A stretch of 64,000 bases of DNA from Morchella semilibera. Lineage: Eukaryota; Ascomycota; Pezizomycetes; Pezizales; Morchellaceae. Where the stretch lies: the NCBI GenBank assembly GCA_009192285.1, contig WBVU01000005.1:2374731-2438730 (forward strand), read 5' to 3'. Position 1 is the first letter of the stretch; every line of letters starts with the position of its first letter. Under the pieces are notes generated by a model, which saw nothing but the letters and a program-made list of their open reading frames with translations, was not told where the DNA came from and searched no databases. A program made the translations under genes and the position numbers. Below, in pieces: positions 1-13,964 of this stretch.

Positions 1-1127
1 TATATTCTTTTTTTTATAGAGTTCCATAGATCCAGGCATTTATATTTTATAACACTGACTCAATTAGTTTCGAATTCCGCCATAACTCTAAAAGCAACAG
101 TGAGACAAGAGTGCTAGCTAATGACCGTTCGGGAAATGGAATGTGCAGTCCTTGATGCCTACGTAGTGTGCAGTGATGTTTACTTGCCTTGCCAGGTTAA
201 TCGAATCATTAACATCCATGCATGCCAGGCATCATTCAAAGTCGAGGCCGGGTTTGAACTATTTTTAGATGATTTGTGACTGGGCTGATTAGAGTTGGTA
301 GTACATACATGTACTCCATATATATACTACATGTAGCCTACGGGGGGTGAAGTTGGAACGGCCAGGGTACGTATCAGCTGGCGTGACTTTACACCATAAC
401 TGCTTGGCTGAGCGTCTTGGGCGTTCCAACTTCACTCAAGACTACATACATACGGCCAGTATTTATATAATACTCCGTTTCTTTATCCAGCGAGCCTTTG
501 GAGCGCCCTCATCCATGCCAAAATTGTAACCAGGGAATATCCATATCAAGGCTTGTTAAGTACATGTATATACATACATATGTAGGGATCGAAACGAAAT
601 AAGTATGTATGTATGTACTGGCTTCAAGAGTACATGTATGTCTTTGGATTATGTAGGTATGTAGGTACAAGTACATGTAGTATACTCTATCGATCTAACA
701 GAAAATCCGCCTTTAATTACATGTACTTACATGTAGTTACATGCCTCAATCTGGTGCGGTGCTCATTGCGCACCCTAGCTCTACATATATCATCCTAGGT
801 GTGTCCCCCCTATGATAAGGGTACCATGTATATACACCTCTAAACCCGTTGAAAAGACCTATTAGGCTCTTGGTAAATGAACATCCCATCACTTCAGGCT
901 ACAGGTATCTATTTTTCATTTTTCAGGCTGAAAACCCAATATATTGTAACTTTTAGGTTCTCCGTGTACCGGGTGGTGGTTAAAGTGAACATCTTCGCTA
1001 AAATGCAATTTCCCCCGCATTTTCGCCCTAGAAGCGGCCCACCTATTTATACATATAAGTATATGTCGTCTAGTTTCTTCACGATCGTACTTATTGCGAT
1101 GTTATAAATGTACACGCGTTAGAAGAA
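1..1127. other. intergenic, upstream of the GH43 gene
   Basis: No coding region is supported here. The stretch is AT-rich and carries many copies of the palindrome TACATGTA and related GTACATGTA strings, densest at about 540-740. It also holds one short inverted repeat, listed separately. Short open frames do not resemble any protein and lack codon structure. The promoter of the GH43 gene should lie at the right end, but I cannot point to a specific element. Confidence 0.6.
348..434. repeat. small inverted repeat, 13-bp perfect arms
   Basis: Positions 348-360 (TGAAGTTGGAACG) are the exact reverse complement of 422-434, with about 61 bp between the arms. The surrounding bases (GGG before the left arm, ACTC after the right) extend the similarity only weakly. 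It could be a degraded miniature inverted-repeat element or chance structure. No target-site duplication is evident. Confidence 0.4.
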
Positions 1128-3379
1128 ATGGAGGTGTTTACGAAGAACAGAGGATTTCTAATTACCTTTATCACAATATTACTACGTATGTACGGTCTTT
1201 TGACTTTCGTGTTTTGTTCCTGTAGGCTCTAAATGCATTGTGTGGGAATTATCTACGTATACAGGAATCTCGCACGCATTCCAGAACCCTATCATACCCG
1301 GTTTTAACCCAGACCCCACAATCCAGCGAGTCGGTAGAGACTACTTTCTCGCAACCTCAACCTTTGAATTCTTTCCAGGAGTCCCTATATACCACTCCAC
1401 TGATCTGTAAATGCTCCTCCTCCCAACATCCAATCGCTTCTCAAAATCAGCAGCTAATTATTCATATAGAATCGATTGGAAAATAATTGGCCATGCGCTG
1501 AACCGGCCTTCGCAATTGAATCTTAGGGGCACTGCACCCAGTGGTGGCATTTTCGCACCAACCCTAAGATACAATGAACACACCAGAACATATTACATGA
1601 TCACGACCCTTTTTGATGTCATTAGCCCCCCAGATGTACGTACAGAGCCAGGCCTACTCCCCTTTACTCCCTCCTGCATAATTGAATTAAGACGAGTTCA
1701 TTAATATGATCTGGAAAGAACGTAACACATACTCCCCGAAGCTTCTACGTCACAACAAAAAATATTTGGGACGAAAGTTCCTGGAGCGATCCAACCTATG
1801 TCGACCAGTAAGCAATATAACTCCATTCCTTGCCCACTCATATACATAACAATACTCCCGCTTGCTACCTAGCACTGACTTACGAACGTAATAGATGGGG
1901 GTTTGACCCTGACCTCTTCTTTGACACTGATGGCCGCACCTACCTAACCACCACCCTTGGCTCGCAATTCGCCGACCCCGACTCTGGGTACTTCGCAATC
2001 TGGATCTCCGAGATTGATATCAAAACGGGCGATGCGCTTAGTGAAGCCAGGCTATTCCATGTCAGCGACTTGCCGCTAAATGCCCCGAGGCTGGCGGAGG
2101 GTAGCCATTTGTACAAGAAAGATGGTTGGTATTATCTGCTTACAGCAGAGGCGGGCACCGAGGCCGGTCATAGGGCCATGATCTCCCGCGCAAAGAGCCT
2201 GAACGGGCCTTGGGAGGCAAATCCGCAGAACCCGATATTATACAATGGTACGTGTATCCATAACCATGGAGTACAATGACTTACAATTGTACAATCGGTT
2301 TTCAGGGCGCAATATGTCGAACCCGATTCTAGCCACTGGTCATGCCGATTTTGTTAGCACCCCCACTGGTGACTGGTATGCCGTCTTCCTTGGAACCCGC
2401 CCACAGAATCCCACCAATGCCACAGGCAAGAACCAGCTAGGCCGGGAGACTTTCCTGGCCCCTATGAATTGGATAGATGGGTGGCCGGTGATTAATGGTG
2501 GAAATGATATCACGTTTGAAATGCCCGGACTGTATGACCTTGACAGGCCGAAGAAATGGAGAGATGACTTCGATGGAAAGTTGGTTGATAAGGGTTATTA
2601 TACTCCCAGAACGCCTTATAAGAAGTTTTATAGCCTTGATGAGAGACCGGGATGGTTGAGAATGAAAGGTACAGATAACAACCACCATCATACGAAATTA
2701 AGAGTAGCGATTAACTTAATAAATTTAGGGAATCCGTATACACTAAGTAATAGGGAGACCCCAGCTACTCTGATGCGAAAGCAAGTGGATTTAGGAACCG
2801 TTTGGAGTACTGAGGTACGTTGCTAAACACCCTCACCTACCAATTGTGATTCATGTGCAACATTATTCACATGCCTCCAGCTTGACTTCCAGCCTACCAA
2901 TCCTCGGCATGAGGCAGGTGCCACAATATTTCTTTCTATCCACTACCATAATGAGATAGCCATCACCCTCCACCCGGAAACCAAGAAGCGGGTTATTGCA
3001 GCAAAGACCCGGACTGGTATAAATGCAGCACTCAATACAACATACGCTGAGATCCCAGAAACCGGGGCAGTAAGCCTATATATTAAGGCAGAACCGTCAA
3101 AATATTCACTTGGATATGCCGTGGGCAGGGGAAAGCCAACATATATCACGGAACTAGAGAGTAGATGGCTGCAGGCGTATTTGCCAGGATGGCAGGTATT
3201 CACAGGGTCATTTTTCGGAATATACTCGACGGCTGGATTAGGGTTGCCAATGCTTGTGCCTGCAGTATGTCCCCCCCCCCCACACCCTTTTTTTTCCTTC
3301 TCAATATCCGGGGTGTGGACGAGTTTGCTTACCTTTATTCTAGGACTTTAATTATGTACAGACAGAACTATTACCATAA
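1128..3379 (+). CDS. GH43 family beta-xylosidase / alpha-L-arabinofuranosidase
   Basis: Probable hemicellulose side-chain or xylo-oligosaccharide hydrolase with inverting GH43 chemistry. Exons read 1226-1406, 1470-1635, 1719-1807, 1895-2247, 2306-2668, 2729-2814, 2881-3264 and 3344-3379, all with GT-AG introns and consistent phases. The N-terminal five-bladed propeller shows [12 protein letters not shown] with the catalytic base Asp, GFDPDLFF with the pKa-tuning Asp, and [18 protein letters not shown] with the catalytic acid Glu. From WRDDFDGK onward the sequence matches the beta-sandwich C-terminal domain common in fungal GH43 xylosidases, ending PADFNY plus a short tail. The start is uncertain. 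ATG at 1128 joined through a short 40-bp intron (1186-1225) keeps frame and gives 571 residues with a weakly hydrophobic N-terminus; no other in-frame ATG precedes the conserved core. If that exon is wrong, the 5' end is missing or decayed. Secretion is therefore unproven. Confidence 0.85.
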
Positions 3380-6300
3380 TGAGCATGAGATTACCGAAAA
3401 TATGTAAACTTAGCTGTTAATATAGTTCTTACTAATGATGGGCATCTGAGAGGCTGGGTTAGCTAATTAGATGTGGTCTTGACTTGCTTTGACATATCCA
3501 GACTTCTGAGAAAATAAAGAAATATCACATTCAACGAATCTTGGTCATTAGAGGGTAGTGAATCTCGACGCTATCGATCTCCCATATCACACACCATGCA
3601 GCGATGTAGGCAGCATGTAATTTCTGTGGTTGATAAATGAGCTTAAAACCATGCGGTGAAGCCAAAAATCGTCGGGTTTTGTCTCTTTATCAAGTCTCAA
3701 GACCTGACTCCTGTCTATCACTAATGCTAACTCCATGTATATACTACGTGTAGATATAGAAACAATTTATTTCTTTTTAAAAAGAAAAAGAAAAAGAAAA
3801 AAAAAGGAAGAAGATTACTAAATGCTTCAAAACCGAATGGGGAATCAATTTATTAGCCCCCAAATACTACACATAGGTACTTTACACACTGATCACTAAT
3901 CGACCCAAGTGGAGTGATAACATATGATGCCGCATGAAACAAGCGGACTGTGCTAATATCTTAAGCGCTAAGCGCATGGGTGGCTCTCTTTCTTCGGCTC
4001 TTTAGAAAATGGACTTTGGTTGGCTAGAAGAAGTGCCGCTGCTCGCTGTTCAAATATAGTGCATACTGCAGTACCAGAGCACGTACCAATCAGCTACAAT
4101 ACCTACCAGTGCTTCTTCTGCTGCTTGTTTTGTTGTCGGTAACTATCATGCAGCAAACTTCTAGTGTACTTTTTCTTTTTTTCTTTTCTCTTCTTTTCTT
4201 TTCTTTTTGCTGATCCTCTTCTTTTCTTTCCAGCTTCGATGCTGAAAAATCTGGACTCTGGCTAGGCCCCAATGCATGCAGAGACCCGGGGAATAGGCGG
4301 GAAAGGAAGGGTACTCTACCTACGGTACGGGGAGCCGTCTGTATCTGGTATCACCGCATATTTTAATCTCAGAGCCAGGTTTCGAAATTTCTTCCGCCCA
4401 CTCTTCCCCCTTTCATATTACCACCTAGTACCTCTATGCATGTAGGTCCTTACTCTAGAGAGTAAAAAAAATTAAGTACTCTGCTCACCCTACATATTGT
4501 GATATGCGCTCAATCATGCCTAGTTGCTCTGCATAGGTGCGTTCCTCCCTACCCTAGCTAGAGTGCTCTACCTACTCATCTGAATCCAAGCTACAGTCTA
4601 CCGCGAATTAAGCCATCATCGGTACCCCGAAGAATTTTCTAGTTCGATCTTATAGACCGTACAGGGACAGCAGATAGATTACTCCAGCTAGGCCCGTGCC
4701 GTTCCCTTACAACCACTGTCTGCACCATGCATCTCGGAGCGTTGTCACTCGCTGTCTCAAGTCTAAAGAACCATGGCACGGAAGTCTAGATTAAGCTATG
4801 GTTGATTTTACCGGGTTTACCCAAAACAACCCTGCCTCCCTCCCTTCTCGGGAGATAAACCGTATGGGGGCCGGGCCCGGGTGCCGATCGTTTACTGTTT
4901 ACCTACCGTTGCGAGTAAGAGTGTAGAGAGAGATCTCCAATGTGGCCAATAGGATTCGCAGATGGGTGTACCGGTTCATTGATGTTTAGTGGGGTAACGG
5001 GCGATATTGCGCGCAATATAGGGTGGGATAGAATAGACGTGGCCGGCTAACCTGACCGCTAGACCTACGCTGAGATATGGCATTGTAGTCTTCGATCTCG
5101 ATAACGAGGAAGGGACTATTATTCCTGATATCCCACATTACATTAACGCAGTTCTGGTTGAGAAACAACAACAACCCTCGGCTGATCGGGAAGTTTCAAC
5201 GGTAGCCTACCAGCGAACCAACCTTACCCATCGGCATCACTTAATGTAAGTACACCTTTTTCGATCACCCGCATCACAAATGTAATGCAGGTGCACAGGC
5301 CAAACTAGCTTTATTGTCATAGAAGGGCGAGGAGCGATTTTGACTGTTAGTTCTCTACACAAAGATCTAGAAAAGTCAAAGGCCAATGATCCTGTTAGCA
5401 CCATGGCTGGCCCATGTTGGTGAACGTTAATTTTCAGGAGGAGACAATCAAGGTAATGCATTATATAGATGCATGCGTTATTATTACAAAGACAATTTGA
5501 AAGATAGAGTATTTAATCTTTACCTTGGACGATGTTAGAAGCTACGTAGGTATGTTCTCATACCAACCTACATCGAAGCGCGCCTTCAGGACCTCAGTAT
5601 TCTCTAGTCCGTATTTGTTTCAAAACATGCACTGCAAGCATATGGTTTGAACATTTAGGATGATTTGGCCGATCACACGAATTGTCTTGATTCGTGTTCT
5701 CATTATCTAAAAAAATGATGTGTAGAAACTGTTTATTGCATTAGTCCTTGGGGGCCGCATTGTGGAGAAGGGTGAAGAAAAAAATTTGTTTGGGGGCCAA
5801 TTGCGGTGAAGACAATCAATGAATGCACGGAGCACGTGATACAATTAGAGTACTTCCCCCAAAGTCTTAGTGGACGGGAGCTAATATTGTACTAAGAGCG
5901 GTAGGATACATTATACTTGCCGGTGCGAGGATTTTCGGTGTGGACTCGTCCTCGGGGTGCAAAACCGTATAGCTACCCTTGTCGTATTCAAAATTTTTGG
6001 GTCAAGGCGGACTACATGAACCTGATTGCATGAGCAGAGGCGAACCATCAATTAATTGGTTGAGCCAGGGACAATCTCACGATACTGCGTGATGTTTCTT
6101 ATCTCGGGAAAAAATTTAAGAGCATAACCTGAGCTAGCGATAAGGCCGGACCCTTTTCTTCGGGGGACCTGAACACTTTCTCAACTCATGATATCGAGTT
6201 TTAATATGACTATCTCCAAGGTTGTTCATTCCGTGGCCTATAGAAAAAACGCACCATTTTTCTCTTCCCAAAGGATTGGGTCACTGGGCGAACCAGACCG

Positions 6301-9300
6301 CCATATTGTTTAAATAAATAACTCACCTCTCCGTAACTCCGCGGCTGGCACGAAATACTGCAAGCGTACATATAGAGATACAGGTACATACATGTATATA
6401 GCGGCAACTGTCTAATCTCCCCTAGAAGAACATTCTTACTTAAGGCTGCTTCGTATCTCCCGGCCATTGCTTGTATGCACTTAGGTTCTTACCGATGAGG
6501 GATACAGTACTGTGCATTGTAAGTTACCTACATGTAGCTTCACATGCAGACCGACAGGTTGAACGTGTCAAGTGCCCGGGCCAAGTGCTATACTCTAGAG
6601 TAGGTACTCTGGAAAGCCGCATACCTGAGACTAAAACCCAAATACCACTACTCTGGGATGTTGACATTACAAACTAGTACAGAATAACACCTGCCCCTGC
6701 ATTAAGCGGGTAAATAGGGTAAACCGGCTTTCAACTGGGAGAAAACTACGTTTTTTGCTATCGGTCAATAACCATGATCGCCGCTATATATTAAATTGTA
6801 CTAACTAGAGAACGGAAATCACGGCCAAGGATAGGTGAAATTTTTATAATTATGAGCTATTGATATAGGGTTTAGGATAGAATTTTTCCTCTATACAAAA
6901 CCGGACTATATACTTTATGTAGGTGGAGTGGGTCAATATATGACTTTCATGTACCCGCAGAAAGGGTTCGATACCGATACCCTAGTTTTCCAGCAATGTG
7001 CTGGCAATTGACGGTTATCGATCGGTCTGGTTCGCCATTCCAGGGACAAGAGATCCCAAGACTGAAAAGAGTTAGGTGGTCATGCAGGGCTGTTTTTCTC
7101 TTAGCAAAAATATCAAACCGTGATATATAAGTCATAAACTGGCATTAAAAAATCTTGATCTTTGTGTGGATTGTACTGTAGCTGATCTGCCTTAGTAATG
7201 ATGTTATCATTACATGTATGCAGTCAAACACCTCAGCGGCCAGGCATGTAATATTGCCAGTACTACATGCATGTATTGATAACTATAATTATATAAGATA
7301 AGATATAATCGAATTCCCATGTAAAGAAACCTAATTTTACCAAAGGCCCAAATATACTGCAGTGTTTGAAACACCTGCTTAAGTAGTACTTTAGTATTAC
7401 TCCTATCTAAGTAGTCACGCCAAGAAAAGATCGACAGTTGAGCGCATCTGTGTGGCACGGTGTAGGTTCATGATTCAGAGGAGCCGGTACTTATCAAGCA
7501 TCAACAATCACTCGGCAGCGCAGCAGGGATCGATTCCGTAAAACTACTCAGCTCTATGTACCTGTATGAATTTACAGCCTAGGTTTCATAATCCCTGCAT
7601 CGCTTGTGGATATTGTTTATTTATGGAATCCTCGCTAGGAAAGCACAAGCGACGATCAGGAGCATAGGCCCGGATCAGAAGATCATCTCAAAATGCGATG
7701 CGGCTTAAAAACTCTGCACCTCATGTGTCTTTTTTTTTTTTTTTTTTTTTTCTTCTTCTGGATATCAGTCTGGTGGTGAGAGGGTTTGAACCATTTCGTA
7801 TAGTAACTATAACACGTCAAAAGACATTGTAGGTCACACCATCGAGCACACAGACGCCTCGGTTTTGGCCGGTCGTCAACTAGGGGTCCAATATTGTGTT
7901 ATCAAGAATTAACAACTCTCAATCTTTTGAAACTACATGAATGTACCTATATGTACGTATAAGTTCCTGGAAGTACTTCGTACCTACCTCTATAGTACTC
8001 TAGTTTTGCCACATCCTACACGGCCGTCTAGGTATAACGTATGTCTAGGTCTTTCCTTCCTCCCCTTCACATGCAACGTTATCAAGGAATTTGTCAATGC
8101 CACCCCTAAGATCCTACTTTTTTTGCCTTAAACATCACTCCCGAACCCCGTGCTGATCCCGCCCTTTGGAGAGTGCATAGGCGAGTGTGCAGGTAGACTT
8201 AATTGAAAGCTGACTGACAGTCCGATTGGCCACAGGGTTAGGGTTGCCGCATTTGCAGTAACATCCAAGTAAGTACATACCTAGAATTGTTTCTCAGTAT
8301 ATCACAGGTTACAGTAAATTACATATTTGGGGGAAGTTGAACCGCGGAGAAGTTTCACGAGCCGCGATAGGCTCGAACACCGAGCCCACCTGGCCTGATA
8401 TACATAATGCGCCTCGCAGTTTATGCCTGCCTAGTATGGCACAATCAGCAAGTACATGTATGGAAAGTTTAATTCTAATTTGATCATGATTATATCACTA
8501 ATATCTCGACTCATGATGTCGTTATCAGTATGCAGTATACGCATGCATGTACGTTTGGCTTTTAGCTCTAACGACAGGATCTTCATCAACTCATCTGCGT
8601 ATAGCAGGCAGACAGGCATCTTCTTTGGTGATTCGTATACGTATATATGCGCATCATGTTTTCATTACTCAACTAGGAAATTAACAATATATATATATAT
8701 ATACTAATATATCAACAACTCCAACGCTAATGTCGACAATATGCAACACTCTGGTGGTGTATGCAGTATACGTAGTCTGATCGTTGGATCCACAATGGCT
8801 CTGCATACTAACTTACTCTTATTCATATCATCCCTATCGCCGATCAATCAGCTAGCACATGGAATTACAAAAATAAAGGTATTGAATGAGGAACAAGGAA
8901 TCTTAACGCCGATGAGAAAAAGGAGACATAGAAAAGTACTGCGCGGAGAGAGGGAAGAGGATCCCTGGCCACGCTGCGCGAGGTTTATTCGCCATATATG
9001 CATATCATGAGGCAGATTTCCACTCTCCCTCCACCACGGGTACGGGATTTTACTTTATCTCCATGTATGTACGCATGGATCCCTAAACCGAAAATGCATG
9101 CGCGAGATCTGTGGTTCAGGGTGGGTGAGGTGAGGTGGATCATGGTACATACATGTATACATATGTATGTACCCCGCAGGTGTCAGGAGAGCTCTTACTT
9201 TGGTTTCAAATCAATATACCGCAGCGAGCGAGCACAAAACACCAGAAGAATTATACGTGTTAGGTGAAAATGAGCAAAATTTACTCTCATAATTCGCCAC

Positions 9301-12300
9301 ATGCAGGCAGCGAGGTCATTGGGTATATGCTACGTATTACAAACGTAACCTTATACCCTCACGACCAAGTATCAAAGCTATGTAATTCCTTCTTAGACAT
9401 ATTGAGAGGAGGGGACTCGCTAGGCAGGGAATACACATACATGCAGAACTGTTTATCGACGTTTACCTACATACATACTCCGCTTTCATTTCCGATCACA
9501 AGTCCTAAAATGCCAAACATCGTTAGTTATTACATGTAGTAAATGACCCCAACGAAATTATTAACCAATCCTATATAGGTATAAATTTCCCAAGAGCTGG
9601 CGGGGCCTAAACCAAAGAGAAACTCCAAAATTCTTCACGTACGGACGCAAAATATGGTTGCGTCTTTGACATACCCTGAAGATCGATATATGTGGTTAAG
9701 GTGTGGCTTGGTCAGAATGTGGTCTGTGCACCCCTCATTCTGATAAGATAAATAAAGCAAACATACAGACGTAACATCCTACCTACATACACGCATCTCC
9801 TGAAGAATTCAAAGATAGCTATATCTACATGTATGTCTGTCATAGTGATGATATAATTAATTCCCCGCTGATCATATGTCATCGTGATGGATTGCAAGGC
9901 AAATGGAACTGGTACTCTACGAGATTGATTATGCTATTCTCATACTGCACGCGTACGTTCCTCCCATGGCCATCCATTCACGGCCAGTACCAGTACTCCA
10001 CTTTATCGCTGGTACATGCTCATCACAGTCCATCAGGAACGGGTCCCAACGGTAGCTATTGGATCTCTACCTGAACGCCTTCACGCAGATACTTCCTCTC
10101 TCTTCTACCGGCAGCGGAACCAGAGCCTATTTGATAGCTTACCCCGAAAACGAACGCGTTCACTCGTTCTGCCCACCTACGCTAGTTGGAAGACTCCATC
10201 TTCGAATCGCAAGGTATTCATTCGAAAGGCCCACCATCCAAAGTAGGGTTACGGCGCGGTTCCCGCGGTTAAAAAACTCCTCACGGGTGTCATCCTACGC
10301 TACCACGCCGTATGCACATGCAAGCCGGCATGGGGCATTAGGCGAGTCGAATAAGCAGCTTTTTTCTTTTGTGGAGGAGGTCAATCTCCCGGAGTTTTAA
10401 TCAGACATGTATGTACTTCTTTCTTTTTCTTTCTTTTATTTGGGGGGGGGGGGGTGGGAGGCAGAAAGTGATGCACGAAGATGTCCACCTCAAGTCTTGT
10501 AAGAGCGTGGTTCTTTCTTTTCTTTTTCTTACTTTTCTTTTCTTTTCTTTTTTTTTTCTTGGGTCGGCCCCGACCAAAAACGTCTATCCATAATCTGAGC
10601 GGAAAAACTGGCAGAAAGGGAGGCAAAGTATAAATAAAAATAAACAACTGAGCCACTAAGTGAAAGCTGCCCGTGTCTGCCCCACTTTAATTCAGGTACC
10701 TACATGTAGGCATAGTAGTCGGCATCCCGGCGTTGCAAATGACAACCTGCCACGAAACCCGGCAGGCAGATGCCTAGCTAAGATGCAGTAATAATCCTAG
10801 GAAATTTCCCATGTTTCACTCTCTCTGCTGCCTTCTTGCTTCCAAACCCCGAGACCCCGGGTTCGGAGGGTTATGTACGAAGTAGGACATGTAGGTATCT
10901 GATACTTTGCCTACCAGCTAGATACCTACTACTCGCTGACCTCTTTTTTTTTTTTTTTTTTTGTTTTATTTTTTTATTTTTTTCCTCCTCTTTCTGCGAC
11001 CCAGGCAGCCAAGACACGAAAGGGAAAAAACCGGGTTCTCTGAATCAGGTTATGTACGCGGCATGGGATGGATCCCGATCACGTTATCGGAAGGGGGAGT
11101 AAACTTGCATGCATACGGGAGGGAGGGAGGAAGGGAGGAGTTGACATTGATTGACACTGCCATTAGAGATCAGGTCAGGTGTATCCTCCCTGAGAGTGGG
11201 GGGGGGGTTGAATATGGTCTGAGGATCAACAAGTCTTGAAAGTGTGGATCATAAGAGAGGCCATACGCAGTATATACGACCGTTCCTATATAGATATTGA
11301 AAAGGACACATGATAATACAGCACTTTATTGCCACACACATACATACACATACACATCCACATAAACTGCACACCGTTAGATAAAAAGAAAGGAAGAAAA
11401 AATAGAGAGAAATAAGATGAGGAATCAAGTGAGAGGAATAGAATGTTTAGAGGTCGTTTCATATTCCTTCGGATAAATCTCAGGAGCAATTGTTTGCAAG
11501 TGGTAACTGTAGCAAGTAAGCACGTTGTCTTGGCTTGGCATTCTCTGCAGAGAAATTCGGTTAGTGTTACCTACGCTTGCGGCGGCATTTTTACAAATAA
11601 TTTGCATCTGTGCGACAGCGCCCCTAAATATTGGAAACTAAACCTAGGTCTTCTTTCTATTCGGTGGTATGGCAGTTTGTGTAAAGAGATACGGCTCCGG
11701 AATGACTGGTTGGTTTTCGTCTATATTTTATCAAAGACAAAATATTATTATTATTATTTTTTTTTTGATCAAAAAGAAAGAAAGAAAAAAAAAAGCATTA
11801 AAAAAAGACCAAACTAATATTCACTTCAAACCGGATCCACGGCAACAGACATCATCAAAACATCCCCCCATTGGCCACCAGCAACGACATGGCGCATCTA
11901 GATTCCCTTTCAGAGATTGCTTTATTAGTCAAGTTAGACATTATTTTTCTCCATGTAGACTGTCCACCCTCGTGATGGCTACATAGCTCAATATTTAGGG
12001 TGGTGGTGAATATGTATGGAGTTCAAAATTCTGATATCCGCATCTGGGAAAAGAAGTCTAGACCAGCAACGGTGGGGGGAGGACGAGTGGGTTAGTGACC
12101 TATGGTGTGAATGATAGAACTATGTGGTTACTCGGAGGCGGCAGGCAACTAGAGTAGAGAAAATGGCTTGCATATTGACAGATCTTGCATCCTCGGTTTA
12201 GCGAGAGAGATTCGTTCAGTTGCAATGTGCAGCTGTACAGGGGGGAGGGGGAGGGGGGAGGGGGGGGGGAGGAGGGAAGTGAGTGAGCCAATTCAATCGG

Positions 12301-13964
12301 CTTTTCCGAGTTGACACCTAATTGGCCACGCGCACGCAATAGGTGTTGGGGGATGGATCTTGGCTGGGAGGTGAGGTGAGCATGAGGTACGCGTCCGAAA
12401 ATACTGTGATGGGCATAACCGTTCCTACCTGAGGCTCAACATACCTATTGAGTATATCTGCACTCATACATGTCGGAAATGTGTGTGTGTGTAGTACCGC
12501 TATCTAGGTATTCCAGATATCTGAATACCCATCTACCTACATATTACACACTGTACTGATTCAGAGGAGAATAGATAAATACGGTTGCCGCTGCCTACCT
12601 GACCCTGCGTATACTTCCTCTTTCCTCATTTAGGATATAGATGTATATGTGTGTGTGTGCAAGTGTATGTGTGTATGAATGTAGAGTAGAGAGAGTATCC
12701 TGTATGTATGTATGCATGGTATGTAGATGTGTGGGTACGTACGGCAGGTCAATTACATTACATGTGTGTCTCTATCTGCCTATCTGTATACGGATATTGT
12801 ACAATATGTAGGTACATGTACTCTGCTTAACTCAAGTTTATAGAGTACATACATTTACATGTAGGTACATTGCTGAACCTCATGTAGTTTAAGTAAATAA
12901 TCTAGAGTATTCTATGTACATGTAGGTACATACTATGTACATACATGTCATGTACTCTACCTAGATACTCGAGGTAGAGTACTGTATGTAGAAATACTCT
13001 ACCTACCGGTGTGTGTGTGTGTGTATGCATCTTGCTCTCCATGTACTCCCTCATCCGTATAATGATAATACGGTACGTCCGTAACTCATAAAAAAAATGT
13101 AGGTACATGGGTTCAGACATTGTACAGGACATCCAGTAATCAACCGCCCGAAAACGGTTCGCTACCATAAACCCCTGCAGGCGCCTGGCCATGGGTACAA
13201 TACTGGTATTGTACCTACATTACTGGGGGTGTCTAAAAATTTGTGGAGTTTCCGGCGAATTAGTACAATAATGGAAGTTGGAGTGTAGGCAAATTCCGCC
13301 CCTGCGTATGGGCTGGTTGCGAGAAACTAAAGTAACTACATGGAATATGGCTGATCACTAAAAAAAAACGATCGTCTGAGTGCACGGGCACCTTGCAATT
13401 GTAGGTACATACATACAAAACCACCTACTTACTGGCCCGCCTCCTCGATCTTGGAAATCACCGTACTTACATGATGTACTTTACTGTACACCAAAGGTAA
13501 TTGAGCTATTAGCAAAAAGCGCGGTTTTTGCCGTCTGAATGATAGCCTGTTACAATTGCTGGCCTACTTAAATGGATTCCTGCTCCCTCCTCGGACAGAC
13601 GCTCCAACAAGCTCTGGATCTCGGCCTCTGATTTGATTCTCATTATCATTACTTCCACTCCTCTCTCCTCCTCCCCCTCGAGCTCCCATCACCCCCTCAC
13701 TCGTTTTTTCAAGCTTCTACTTTTACCTGCAGCTCATTACCTAGGAATATTAGAACGTCGAATTCCCTCTGGAGCATTGAATCGAGTCTCTACAATACAT
13801 ATCACATCAGCCTCGACCCCTAGTTGATCTAAGCGTTTATTCATCTTTTCCTATTATATTTATATTTATCTTTATCTTATCTGGTGGTCGGAGAGCTTTA
13901 AAGGAAAGGATCTACAATAGGCCATTGCAGCTAGCTAGCTATTCACCTAGTCCCCTCCCTACCA
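3380..13964. other. 10.6-kb gene-poor stretch
   Basis: I see no gene with family similarity on either strand. The DNA is rich in simple tracts: A/G-rich at 3774-3806, pyrimidine-rich at 4168-4207, 22 T at 7730-7751, (TA)n near 8687-8703, a G run at 10442-10454, T/C-rich at 10510-10560, a T run near 10943-10962 and G-rich sequence at 12240-12280. GT and GTAT microsatellites lie at 12480-12760 and 13011-13024. TACATGTA-type palindromes recur throughout, densest at 12640-13000. Short open frames here are best read as noise. Confidence 0.6.

Noticed and set aside
10059-10400. 113-codon plus-strand open frame
   Set aside because: No recognisable motif or splice partner; several overlapping frames in the same place are equally open.
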